Positions 35,002 through 46,040 of a DNA stretch of 64,000 bases are shown in pieces. The stretch covers positions 6,063,072-6,127,071 of the forward strand of contig CM026566.1 of NCBI GenBank assembly GCA_015143295.1. Direction: 5' to 3'. Below the pieces are notes generated by a model, which was given only the letters and a program-made list of their open reading frames with translations, had not been told where the DNA came from and did no database searches. Position 1 is the first letter of the stretch. The number at the start of each line of letters is the position of its first letter. Origin of the DNA: Tetracentron sinense. Its lineage: Eukaryota > Streptophyta > Magnoliopsida > Trochodendrales > Trochodendraceae. Both the position numbers and the translations under genes were made by a program.

Positions 35002-37330
35002 TGTCGCGCCCCAAAATACCCCCTAGGAGTTAAGGGATACTTTAGAGGTGACTACGTGTACCTGTCAAACCATCCTGTAATGCAAGAGGCTAAACATAAT
35101 ATAATACAATGATAATCAGAGCGCGGAAACTAAACATAAGTGCGGAAGCATAAGCCAACTTTTTCTTTTCTTCTATAACTCCAAATAGTATTCCAAGTTA
35201 ACATATACCAAATACAATCAAAGTAAAGGTGGACATGCCCACCTATCAAAATACAAAACGGAACTCTCTAACCCTCTCCTCTCAACAATAGTCGAGGTAT
35301 GGCCACACATCCAAGTCCCCGTCCTCCTGAGACTGCCATGGGATAGGTGGCTCCCTCTCCTCTACATACTCCTCCTCGACCCAAGGCTCAGGGTCGAGGA
35401 CATCTACAGTACCTGCCGACATAAAAGTACTGCTGAGCATGGAATACTCAACGAGTACAAACTACTAGCAAACCATAACAATAGCGAAAGCATAACAACA
35501 GTGAGCAATACAAGATATTAATTTAAAGCAATAGTGAAAGCATAAGATACATAGCCATATCTTGACATGCGTGTATGAATGCAAAAACCTCGGTAAAACT
35601 CATATCTCGGAAACCTTTTTCGTGTCTCGGTCAAATCATGTATGTGTGTCGTGTCTTGTCTTGTATTTCATGTCTTGATTTGTTCTTGACTTGTATACTT
35701 GTGAGCCAGAGGCTAGCACCCTTCCTTGGGCTACCAACCTCCTTGTCATGTTCTTGTTCCATTTCTCTTGTGAGCCAGAGGCTAGCACCCTTCCTTGGGC
35801 TACCAACCTCCTTGTCATGTTCTTGATTCATTTCACTTGTGAGCCAGAGGCTAGCACCCTTCCTTGGGCTACCAACCTCCTTGTCATGTTCTTGATTCAT
35901 TTCACTTGTGAGCCAGAGGCTAGCACCCTTTCTTGGGCTACCAACCTCCTTGTCATGTTCTTGATTCATTTCATATACAAATACAATCTTGGAAAACCCG
36001 GTTTCATGTATGCATGTGTGGTGTGTGTAGCACTTGTAATATCATGATGACAATATGACATGAAGAGTAGTGTATAGCAATTCAATCCGCAGTATAACCA
36101 TATAGGAATTTGAGTAATCTACGTGGCATTTGAATAGTTCATCATTCATAAGAACACATGCATAAGGCCTACTTTCATTTTCTTCATTTATGTCATTTAT
36201 TCCTAGTTTAGGCATTTTGTCAAACACATAACATGCAAGGTTCCTTAATGGTTCATCTTCTTCTTTTTAGTGCCTACTTTCCATCCAAAAATAAGGTATG
36301 TTCATTATTGGTAAAATGCCCATCCTCCATTTTCCATTCTTCACACCACACATTCATACACCATACATTCGGCATCCCATCGCCTCAATCAACCTCTCAT
36401 CCATGCATCCACACAATTTTCCTCACCTTGTTTATATTTAGTGAATATGATACATTTCATAAGGGAGAAATACATAGTAGCAAAATCATATAGTTCATAG
36501 AAAAACTAGGTTATTGTTAGGGGAAGTTAGTAGGGTGTACTAACCTTGAATCAAGGCTTGATCTTTGGTAGGGACCTTGATTGAAGCTCTAACTTGAAAG
36601 ATGAAGCCTTTGCTTGAAAGAAGCTTGAGTTGGGGAAGAAATCCCTTTCAAAAATGTGAGTGAGGGCTGCCCTAGCTTTGAGAATGCACCTCACCCGAGC
36701 TTGAGTTGAAATCTTGAAGCAAACGTGCTTGGGGACGATCTAGGGTCTTCACCCCTTTGATTTCTTCTCCAAAAGCAACCTAGGTTTAGGAAACCCTTTT
36801 CTCTTCTCTCTTATCTCCCAAATCTCTCTAAGTATAGTGAATGATGTCCTAAGCTCGGGCAAGCCTTAAGGAGAAAGGGTTTAACCCCCAAAAGACGAAA
36901 AAGCCCTTAATGAAAATTCTGGAAAACACGAAGACCGAGCGATCGGTGGTTATGACCGATCGATCGGTTGCCTACCGAGCGATCGGTGTTATTGACCGAT
37001 CGACCGGTCAAAAACTCACTCTCTGGAAAATTTCCCCATACAAATTTTTCGACCAGTCGATAGCCTCCGATCGATCGGTTTTGGACCGATCGATCGCTCC
37101 ATGAACCGAGCGATCGGTGCTCTGCTGGTCCCGACTGTTTTGGCCATATCTTTTGACTCGCTCGTCCGATTTCGACGATTCAACTTGCGTTGGATTCGTC
37201 TCTTGAAAACGCACATTTTTGACATTTCAGAATTTCCGATTTCCCCCTTATTTATTAATTACACTACGAAAATGGCCAATTGGCTATGAGAGTGCCATTC
37301 ATTAAAGATGAAAAAGTCCGGGGTGCTACA
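35002..37330 (-). repeat. 3' LTR of element A
   Basis: 2329 bp, plus-strand ends TGTCGCGCCCC and GGTGCTACA. Contains four 69 bp repeats starting 35701, 35770, 35839 and 35908, against two in the other LTR. Hairpin pair near 35413-35450; U3 palindromes 36935-37120. Confidence 0.95.
35701..35970 (-). repeat. Four 69 bp tandem units in element A LTR
   Basis: Each starts GTGAGCCAGAGGCTAGCACC and ends near CCTTGTCATGTTCTTG. Because 69 is a multiple of three the array stays open in several frames, giving repetitive but meaningless translations on both strands. The coding-strand unit can fold: TAGCCC against GGGTGCTA, with GAGG against CCTC outside. Confidence 0.9.
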
Positions 37331-37345
37331 TTCTCCCCCCCTTAC
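37331..37345 (-). promoter_or_regulatory. Polypurine tract of element A
   Basis: Plus-strand TTCTCCCCCCCTTAC; on the coding strand GTAAGGGGGGGAGAA next to the 3' LTR. Confidence 0.88.
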
Positions 37346-37440
37346 AAAAATTTCATCCTCGAAATTTGGACAATGCGTGCTTTACAATTTAAACAACTTA
37401 GCATAACAATTCGAAACAAAATTACAAGTCATACACAAAA

Positions 37441-38700
37441 TCATTCAAACAACTCGGGGTACTTCGCCTTGACTTCGGCCTCACGTTCCCATGTAGCCTC
37501 TTCTCGAGCGTGATGCTGCCATTGCACGAGAACTAGCGGAATAGTCTTGTTGCAAAGTATTTGGTCTCTTCGATCCAAAATATGAACCGGCTTCTCAACC
37601 AAAGTGAGATCCTCTCGAATCTCAACCGGATCAAGCTCGATGATGTGAGAAGGATCCGGGATGTACTTCCGAAGCTGGGAGATATGAAACACGTTGTGGA
37701 CCGCGGCCATGTGAGCGGGCAAAGCAACACGGTAAGCAACTTCACCGACTCGAGTAATGATCTCGAACGGGCCCACATATCTCGGGCTAAGCTTGCCTCT
37801 TTTCCCGAATCGCATAACACCCTTGGTCGGTGAAATCTTGATAAACACAAAGTCACCGACTCGGAATTCAAGATCCCTCCTTCGGTTGTCGGCATAGCTT
37901 TTCTGTCTGTCCTGTGCGGTCTTCCACCTCTCCCGTATAAGCTTGACCCTATCCGCGGTTCGTTCAATCAACTCAGGGCCCAAAATCTTTCTTTCTCCAA
38001 CCTCATCCCAATACAAGGGGGATCTACAACTTCTTCCATATAAGGCTTCAAAAGGTGCCATTTGTATGCTTGCTTGATAACTGTTATTGTAGGCGAATTC
38101 CACCAAAGGTAGGTGATCCTCCTAACTTCCTTTAAAATCCAACATACAAGCTCGGAGCATGTCTTCTATCACTTGATTCACCCTCTCTGTTTGCCCGTCG
38201 GTCTGTGGGTGGAAAGCCGTGCTAAAGTCTAGTCGGGAACCCATAGCATCCTGAAAACTTTTCCAGAACCTGGATGTGAATCTTGGGTCTCTATCCGACA
38301 CAATACTCACTGGCACCCCATGCAATCGAACTATTTCCTTGATGTATAGCGCCGCTAACTGATTGGAGTTGAATGTAGTCCGGTACGGTAAGAAATGAGC
38401 GGACTTCGTGAGTCTATCAATAACTACCCATTTAGCATCGGTCTTCTTGACCGTCTTCGGCAATCCCACGATAAAGTCCATAGAGATATGTTCCCATTTC
38501 CACTCGGGAATAGGGAAAGACTGCAAAAGACCCGTCGGTCTCAAATGCTCTGCTTTCACCTGTTGGCACACCAAACACCGTGCCACATACTCCGCAACCT
38601 CCCTCTTCATGTTTCGCCCCCAAAAGTGACTCTTGAGGTTCCGGTACATCTTCGTACCCCCAGGATGCACTGTGTACTTTGAACGGTGAGCTTCATCCAT
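37441..38700 (-). pseudogene. Integrase and chromodomain-like tail of element A (one stop)
   Basis: HHCC finger ([17 protein letters not shown] to [12 protein letters not shown]), core with [25 protein letters not shown] and [19 protein letters not shown] (Asp, Asp, Glu all present), GPF motif RYVGPFEI, and tail ILDRRDQILCNKTIPL to REEATWEREAEVKAKYPELF, the chromodomain-like C-terminus. The only break is TAG at 38124-38122 in place of Trp before EDHLPL. The natural end is at 37441. Confidence 0.88.
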
Positions 38701-40490
38701 GATCTCTCTTCGAAGGTCTGCATTGGCTGGGACACAAAGTCTTCCCTTGAATGTAATAGCACTCCGGCTATTGAGAGAGAAGTCCGTACTACCCTTGGCA
38801 ATTTCCTTGTCTCGAAAAGCCAACAAGTCAGCATCTGTGGCCTGGTACTCCTGGATCAAATCTATAAGGTACGGCCGAACCGTAACATTTGCCAAAACAG
38901 GACTGCGGACAGAATCATTCACACTGATGTCCAGATTCGCCAAATCGTCTAACAATCTCCATTCCCGCACCAACATGTGAGCCAACAACCCTGATGGTTT
39001 CCTACTCAAAGCGTCTGCCACCACGTTTGCGTTTCCCGGGTGATATTGGATAGTGCACTCATAGTCTTTTAAGAACTCAATCCAACGTCGTTGTCGTAAG
39101 TTTAACTCTTTTTGGGAAAAGAGATACTTGAGGCTCTTATGGTCTGTGTACACATAAAACTCCACCCCGTACAGATAATATCGCCAAATTTTGAGTGCAA
39201 ACACGACCGCCGCAAGCTCCAAGTCGTGAGTGGGGTAGTTCTTTTCATGCTCTTTCAATTGCCTTGATGCATAGGTAATGAATTTCTTGTGTTGCATTAG
39301 GACACACCCGAGTCCGACGTGCGAGGCATCACTATACACCTCATACCCAAAAGGTCCAGATGGCACAGTAAGGACAGGGGCTGTGGTGAGGCGTTTCTTC
39401 AACTCTTGGAAACTTACTTCACATCGGTCACTCCAACTGAACTTTACACTTTTTCTTGTCAAGTAGGTGAGAGGTGCAGCCAAACTGGAGAATCCCTCCA
39501 CAAATCTCCGATATTAGCCTGCCAATCCGAGAAAACTACGTATCTCCGTGACCCTCTTGGGCCTCTCCCAACTCATGACTGCCTCAACCTTGGCTGGATC
39601 TACAGAAATGCCCTCGGCCGACACCACGTGTCCAAGAAATGCGACCTTCTCTAGCCAGAACTCGCACTTACTCAATTTGGCATATAGCCTATGCTCTCTC
39701 AACATCTCCAGAGCAAGGCGGAGGTCTCGTGCGTGATCTTCCCGTGTCTGGGAATACACCAAAATGTCATCAATGAATGCAATCACGCATCGATCCAAGT
39801 AAGATCGGAACACCCGGTTCATCAAATCCATGAATGCCGCCGGTGCATTCGTCAGCCCAAAAGGCATGACAAGGAACTCGTAATGCCCATACCGAGTCCT
39901 GAAAGCCGTCTTCTGAACATCTTCCGTCTTGATCCTTAATTGGTGATACCCCGATCTAAGATCAATTTTGGAGAAGAATCTCGCTCCCTTCAGTTGGTCA
40001 AACAAGTCGTCTATCCTTGGCAAGGGATAACGATTCTTGATAGTTACCTTGTTCAACTGACGGTAGTCTATACACATCCTCATAGACCCGTCCTTCTTCT
40101 TCACAAAGAGAACCGGAGCTCCCCACGGCGAGACACTTGGTTGGATGAAACCAAGTTGTTGTAACTCCTCAATCTGTTTCTTTAATTCTTCAAGCTCTAT
40201 AGGGGCCATTCTGTATGGTGTCCTTGAAATCGGAGCGGTACCCGGAGCAAGCTCTATAGCGAATTCGATCTCTCTATCAGGAGGTAATCCGGGAAGTTCT
40301 TCCGGGAACACATCTAAGAACTCACTCACAACTGGAATAGCCGATGAGTTTTGTGCTTCTGGGTGTGCTATACTCAAGGCTGCGAGGCGAGCAATGTCCC
40401 TCTCTCTTAATCCTCGGAAGTGAAAAGGCTTACCCCCTTCCGGTTTGAAATTCACCATCTTTTCAAAGCACGCAACATGCCCGTGATGGT
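38701..40490 (-). pseudogene. Reverse transcriptase and RNase H of element A (one stop)
   Basis: [70 protein letters not shown] and [11 protein letters not shown] (FIDD 39777-39766). The connection [20 protein letters not shown] is followed by RNase [50 protein letters not shown] and [17 protein letters not shown]. One stop, TAA 39516-39514, stands at a conserved Tyr. All catalytic Asp residues look intact, so this copy could have been active until recently. Confidence 0.9.
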
Positions 40491-40772
40491 TTGCCAACCA
40501 ATCCATACCAAGAATGACGTCAAAGTCTAAATCTTGGAAATCCAAAATGATAAGATCGGCCACTAGTTCATTCTCCCCTACTTGAACCACACAATCTCTG
40601 AATATTTTGTTTGTGTCAACTGACTTACCGAGTGGAGTTGCAATGGTCAACTCCCGCTCTAACGGAATAGCCTCAGTCAAAAATCCCTTCACAAAACTAG
40701 GTGACACAAAGGAGTGAGTGGATCCTGTGTCGATCAACACTCGGGCGAGACACTCGTTCACTAATAAAGCGC
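40491..40772 (-). pseudogene. Protease of element A
   Basis: [20 protein letters not shown] with an intact DTGS motif (about 40733-40722), continuing in frame into RT through [20 protein letters not shown]. No stop within the domain; counted as part of a pseudogene only because pol is broken further on. The first codon is completed by the base before the GT...AG stretch. Confidence 0.85.
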
Positions 40773-40908
40773 CTGTGCGATTAAGTAGCTACTATTAGTA
40801 GATTTCAAACAACAACAAGCATCATACATAGGTAACCCTTAGTATAAATAATCACATAATAAACCATAGAAATTTACACAACTTAGACTCTAGAATTTTT
40901 TTGCGTAC
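40773..40908 (-). other. Probable gag-pol intron of element A
   Basis: Minus-strand donor AAG-GTACGC (GT at 40908-40907), acceptor CGCACAG (AG at 40774-40773), 136 bp, AT-rich, with a branch-like TCTACTAATAG about 30 bases before the acceptor. Read through, gag ends nine codons in (stop 40885-40883). Because 136 is not a multiple of three, removal moves the reading from gag's frame exactly into pol's. Confidence 0.65.
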
Positions 40909-42145
40909 CTTGCACGACATCGTCGGATGCACGTGCGTCTCTCTCCGATAGGGCGAAGACTCGGCCCTGAGTGGCTGGGCGAGGAGGCCGGGTAGACTGT
41001 GAGGCCCTCGAAGCCTGAGAAGAGCTAGGCTGAGATGTCTGCCTAATCAGGGGCCTGCTCCCCGAAGATTGAGCTGGCAATCGACGTCGGGGACAATCCC
41101 GAATCATGTGGCCCTGGTCGCCACAATGAAAACAGCCTCCTGTAGCCTTCCGTCATTCCCCTACTGAATGCCTCCTTCCACAAAGGGTGCAGACATCATG
41201 TGAATAAGTGGGAGGAGTATAACCCGTAGCCTAAGTCACTGCGGGGCGAGGAGCATACGAGGTAGCCGGGCGAAAAGCCGGTGGAGCAAAAGGGCGGGGA
41301 GCCTGTGGTGCCGAGTACATCCTCTGTGACTGAGCCGGCCCTGCGGACTGATAAGACATAGTCCTAGCTCTCTTCTCCCCTGAAATACTAGACTGTCCTT
41401 TCTCCATTCCTCTTCTCTTAAAGAACTCTTCGGTGTTCGACTCGGCCAACAATGCCTTGTCCACAACTTCTGAATATGTCTCATGTCGGAACATTGAGAC
41501 ACGATCCTTGAGGTAGGCCTTCAACCCCCTCTCGAATTTCCGGGCCTTCATAGCCTCGGTAGCTATCATGTGTGGAGCAAATCGAGATAGCTCTGAGAAC
41601 TTGGCTTCGTAAGCCGCTACAGACATATTACCTTGCTCCAAGGTAATAAATTCAATTTCTTTCTTTTCTTTCATCCCAACCGGAAAGTACTTCTTGTAGA
41701 AAACGTCCAAGAATTCTCCCCATGTCCATTCTTGGCCTTGCCGGGTCAACTCTCGGGTCTGAAGTGCAGACTTCCACCAATGATCGGCTTCGCCTTCAAG
41801 CATAAAGGCAGCCCACGTGACCCTCTCTACTTCCGTAGGTGCCAATACCGAGAATATCTTCTCAAGTTGCCAAATCCAACCCTCGGCGACAAGTGGATCA
41901 ATGCTTCCAAAAAAAGTTGGAGGCCTCATCCTCCGGAAAGCTTCTATCCCAGCTTGGGCTCGGTTAGGAGGAGCCGGTATAAGTGCCGCATTAGGCGGAG
42001 TGGCCGGTTGCCTTGCTGCCAACATAGCCCAAGTCTCGGCTATGGATGCAAATGCTTGGGCAAAGCCGGGTTGATCATCACCCGATGGAGCATCACCTCC
42101 ATTGCCTCTCGTGTTGTACCCGTGACCCCGGGTATTGCGTCTCAT
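40909..42145 (-). pseudogene. Gag of element A (two stops)
   Basis: Start at MRRNTRGHGY (42145) by comparison with B and D; an in-frame ATG lies seven codons upstream (42166). Capsid: GIEAFRRMRPPTFFGSIDPL, GWIWQLEKIFSVLAPTEVER, EGEADHWWKSAL, EFITLEQGNMSVAAYEAKFS, FERGLKAYLKDRVSMF. Then a Pro/Gln-rich linker, motif CTLCGRRH (its last Cys is TGA, 41155-41153) and the knuckle CFHCGDQGHMIRDC (about 41136-41095). TAG at 41233-41231 lies between capsid and cysteine motifs, at the same place as in E; B has Gln there. Confidence 0.88.
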
Positions 42146-42467
42146 GATTTCTCCTGAGAACGACAATACAACATGAGTCTAACTTGGATACGCATTTAGT
42201 ACAATTTTCGCAATTCACTCAATACATATTCATCAAGCATATTTAATAAGCATAACACAATTAACGCATACATGGTATACACAACAATGGCATCACATAC
42301 AATCCATATTCCTAGCGTAGGACTCCATGTTCGGTTGAAGTTCAACCTACTTTCACTAGAATTAACTTGTTAGTCCATACTTGGAATACAACTCTTTAAG
42401 GTAATTCTAATACCTAGTTCAATCATGGTATCATTCCTATGTGACCCTAGGGACTCTAATGCCTAGA

Positions 42468-42479
42468 GCTCTGATACCA
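42468..42479 (-). promoter_or_regulatory. Primer binding site of element A
   Basis: Minus-strand TGGTATCAGAGC, a full match to the initiator-Met type. The leader (42146-42467) holds no gene and matches that of E. Confidence 0.88.
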
Positions 42480-42483
42480 CTTC

Positions 42484-44675
42484 TGTCGCGCCCCAAAATA
42501 CCCCTAGGAGTTAAGGGATACTTTAGAGGTGACAACGTGTACCTGTCAAACCATCCTGTAATGCAAGAGGCTAAACATAATATAATACAATGATAATCAG
42601 AGCGCGGAAACTAAACATAAGTGCGGAAGCATAAGCCAACTTTTTCTTTTCTTCTATAACTCCAAATAGTATTCCAAGTTAACATATACCAAATACAATC
42701 AAAGTAAAGGTGGACATGCCCACCTATCAAAATACAAAACGGAACTCTCTAACCCTCTCCTCTCAACAGTAGTCGAGGTATGGCCACACATCCAAGTCCC
42801 CATCCTCCTGAGACTGCCATGGGATAGGTGGCTAACTCTCCTCTACATACTCCTCCTCGACCCAAGGCTCGGGGTCGAGGACATCTACAGTACCTGCCGA
42901 CATAAAAGTACTGCTGAGCATGGAATACTCAGCGAGTACAAACTACTAGCTAACCATAACAATAGCGAAAGCATAACAACAGTGAGCAATACAAGATATT
43001 AATTTAAAGCAATAGTGAAAGCATAAGATACATAGCCATATCTTGACATACGTGTATGAATGCAAAAACCTCGGTAAAACTCATATCTCGGAAACCTTTT
43101 TCGTGTCTCGGTCAAATCATGTATGTGTGTCGTGTCTTGTCTTGTATTTCATGCCTTGATTTGTTCTTGACTTGTATACTTGTGAGCCAGAGGCTAGCAC
43201 CCTTCCTTGGGCTACCAACCTCCTTGTCATGTTCTTGCTCCATTTCTCTTGTGAGCCAGAGGCTAGCACCCTTCCTTGGGCTACCAACCTCCTTGTCATG
43301 TTCTTGATTCATTTCATATACAAATACAATCTTGGAAAACCCGGTTTCATGCATGCATGTGTGATGTGTGTAGCACTTGTAATATCATGATGACAATATG
43401 ACATGAAGAGTAGTGTATAGCAATTCAATCCACAGTATAACCATATAGGAATTTGAGTAATCTACGTGGCATTTGAATAGTTCATCATTCATAAGAACAC
43501 ATGCATAAGGCCTACTTTCATTTTCTTCGTTTATGTCATTTATTCCTAGTTTAGGCATTTTGTCAAACACATAACATGCAAGGTTCCTTAATGGTTCATC
43601 TTCTTCTTTTTAGTGCCTACTTTCCATCCAAAACTCAAGGTATGTTCATTATTGGTAAAATGCCCATCCTCCATTTTCCATTCTTCACACCACACATTCA
43701 TACACCATAAATTCGGCATCCCATCGCCTCAATCAACCTCTCATCCATGCATCCACACCATTTTCCTCACCTTGTTTATATTTAGTGAATATGATACATT
43801 TCATAAGGGAGAAATACATAGTAGCAAAATCATATAGTTCATAGAAAAACTAGGTTATTGTTAGGGGAAGTTAGTAGGGTGTACTAACCTTGAATCAAGG
43901 CTTGATCTTTGGTAGGGACCTTGATTGAAGCTCCAACTTGAAAGATGAAGCCTTTGCTTGAAAGAAGCTTGAGTTGGGGAAGAAATCCCTTTCAAAAACG
44001 TGAGTGAGGGCTGCCCTAGCTTTGAGAATGCACCTCACCCGAGCTTGAGTTGAAATCTTGAAGAAAACGTGCTTGGGGACGATCTAGGGTCTTCACCCCT
44101 TTGATTTCTTCTCCAAAAGCAACCTAGGTTTAGGAAACCCTTTTCTCTTCTCTCTTATCTCCCAAATCTCTCTAAGTATAGTGAATGATGCCCTAAGGCT
44201 CGGGCAAGCCTTAAGGAGAAAGGGTTTAACCCCCAAAAGACGAAAAAACCCTTAATGAAAATTATGAAAAACACGAAGACCGAGCGATCGATGGTTATGA
44301 CCGATCGATCGGTTGCCTACCGAGCGATCGGTGTTATTGACCGATTGACCGGTCAAAAACTCACTCTCTGGAAAATTTCCCCATACAAATTTTTCGACTA
44401 GTCGATAGCCTCCGATCGATCGGTTTTGGACCGATCGATCGCTCCATGAACCGAGCGATCGGTGCTCTGCTGGTCCCAACTGTTTTGGCCATATCTTTTG
44501 ACTCGCTCGTCCGATTTCGATGATTCAACTTGCGTTGGATTCGTCTCTCGAAAACGCACATTTTTCACATTTCAGAATTTCCGATTTCTCTCTTATTTAT
44601 TAATTACACTATGAAAATGGCCAATTGGCTACGAGAGTGCCATTCATTAAAGATGAAAAAGTCCGGGGTGCTACA
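42484..44675 (-). repeat. 5' LTR of element A
   Basis: 2192 bp. Two 69 bp units (43190-43315), hairpin pair near 42895-42935, U3 palindromes 44275-44465. Followed by ACTTT and the rest of B's gag. Confidence 0.95.
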
Positions 44676-44680
44676 ACTTT

Positions 44681-45446
44681 CCCAGGTTTATTAGCGAATA
44701 AAAAGCAAGGGAGTTTATGCTTTTAGAGCAAGGAACGATGAGCGTAGCCGAGTATGAGGCTAAGTTCACCGAGTTTTCTAGGTTTGCTCCGCACTTGTTG
44801 GCTATTGAGGACCTACGGGTCAGAAAGTTTGAGATGAGTTTGAAGGCTTTCATCCGAGACCGGGTGTCCATTCTCCGAGTGGAGTCTTGGAGAGAAATAA
44901 TAGGAAAGGCGAAGATCGTTGAGAAGAATGCGGAAGATTTTATGAGGAGAAAAGACAGTGGTTTCGGGAAAAGCATGTCTCGGGGCCAGTCGAGTAGTTC
45001 TTCACAGTCCGAGAAGAGGACTAGGACTGTACTGTACCAGTTCTCTCAGCCGATGTTGGCTCAGAGACCTTCTTTTGCACCTCAGGTACCGCGTCCTATG
45101 ACATCACAGGCTACGAGGGTTATGCCACCGGCTTCCTTCGCATCACAGACTTTCGAGGAGTGCGCCATCTGTGGTCATCGACACAAGACAAGGGATTGCC
45201 GAAGACTGTCAGGTGGATGCTTCCACTATGGCGAGATGGGCCACGTGATTCGGGATTGCCCGCGAAAGCAGTCACAGTCTGGACTACAGGGAGTCCGACC
45301 TCCAGGCAGGCAGACTTCGTTGCAGGGGTCTTCATCTCAGGCCTCTAGATCCTTGCCGCCCACCCAACAACCTCGTCAAGCTAACCAAGGCAGGGTCTTT
45401 GCCATGACAGATAGAGATGCACAGGCATCTAATGATGTTGTGTAAG
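44681..45446 (+). pseudogene. Gag of element B, C-terminal part
   Basis: Continues from 35001 with LLEQGTMSVAEYEAKFTEFS, LKAFIRDRVSIL and a Ser/Gln-rich linker. Two cysteine motifs follow: CAICGHRHKTRDC (intact) and CFHYGEMGHVIRDC, whose second Cys has become Tyr. A TAA near 44700 and TAA 45443-45445 (Gln in A) are stops. Gag ends at the donor-like AAG-GTACGC. Confidence 0.85.
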
Positions 45447-45594
45447 GTACGCACGAGTTGATGTTGTTAAAGTTCTATAATTGCGATGATGTGTTGCATA
45501 TATATACATATACTATGTGATGCTTATTGTTATGCATGTGTTAATATGTATTATGCATATGGCAAGTTATAACTTGGGTAGTTAAAATTCTCAG
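45447..45594 (+). other. Probable gag-pol intron of element B
   Basis: GTACGC donor after AAG (45444-45446) and TTCTCAG acceptor ending 45594; 148 bp, AT-rich (TATATATACATATACTATG inside), not a multiple of three. Removing it places gag and protease in one frame, as in A and E. Confidence 0.6.
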
Positions 45595-46040
45595 GTTCGT
45601 TGCTAGTGAATGAATGTCTAGCAAGAGTGTTGATCAACACGGGATCCACTCATTCGTTTGTCTCACCTAGTTTTGCCGAAGACTTTACGTCCAAGCCGAG
45701 TAAGCTACCTCGAGAATTGTCCATTTCGACTCCAATGGGTAAGTCTATTGAGACTGATAAAGTGTATCTGGGTAGTGTTGTACAAGTCATGCTGCACGAG
45801 TTGCCAGTCGACTTGATTATTCTAGGATTTCAGGATTGAGATTTCGACGTTATCCTAGGTATGGATTGCTCTCAGCTCACCATGGGCATGTGGCGTGTTT
45901 CGAAAAGGTGGTGAACTTTAAACCCGTTGGGTTAAAGCCATTTCATTTCAGGGGACTTCAAGGGAGAGACATTGCTCATTTTGCAACTCTCAGTCTCGAG
46001 AACGTAGAAGTATGAGACTCCACATCCATTCCCGTTGTAT
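45595..46040 (+). pseudogene. Protease of element B, active-site Asp changed to Asn
   Basis: [16 protein letters not shown]: the DTGS motif reads NTGS (AAC at 45636-45638; GAC expected), a G-to-A change. A TGA at about 45837 and a frame change near 45870 (in the GMDW/ANH region) interrupt the downstream part, which continues to HFRGLQGRDIAH-like residues. The protease would cleave Gag-Pol in the particle; this copy would be inactive. Confidence 0.8.

Larger units (their letters stand above)
35002..44675 (-). mobile_element. Ty3/gypsy chromovirus (Tekay-type) element A, youngest insertion
   Basis: LTRs 35002-37330 and 42484-44675; exact target duplication ACTTT (34997-35001, 44676-44680). Complete order on the minus strand. 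LTRs are nearly identical where compared (two differences in the first 120 bp) apart from two extra 69 bp repeat units in the left copy. Pol has only two stops and gag two. Same family as E, inserted in the gag of B. Confidence 0.96.

Noticed and set aside
35691..36047. 118-codon plus-strand frame with four copies of EPEASTLPWATNLLVMF, and repetitive frames on the minus strand
   Set aside because: It is the translation of the 69 bp LTR array. 69 is divisible by three, so frames stay open on both strands; no start context or family resemblance.
41633..42157. 174-codon plus-strand frame
   Set aside because: Shadow of gag of element A on the other strand.
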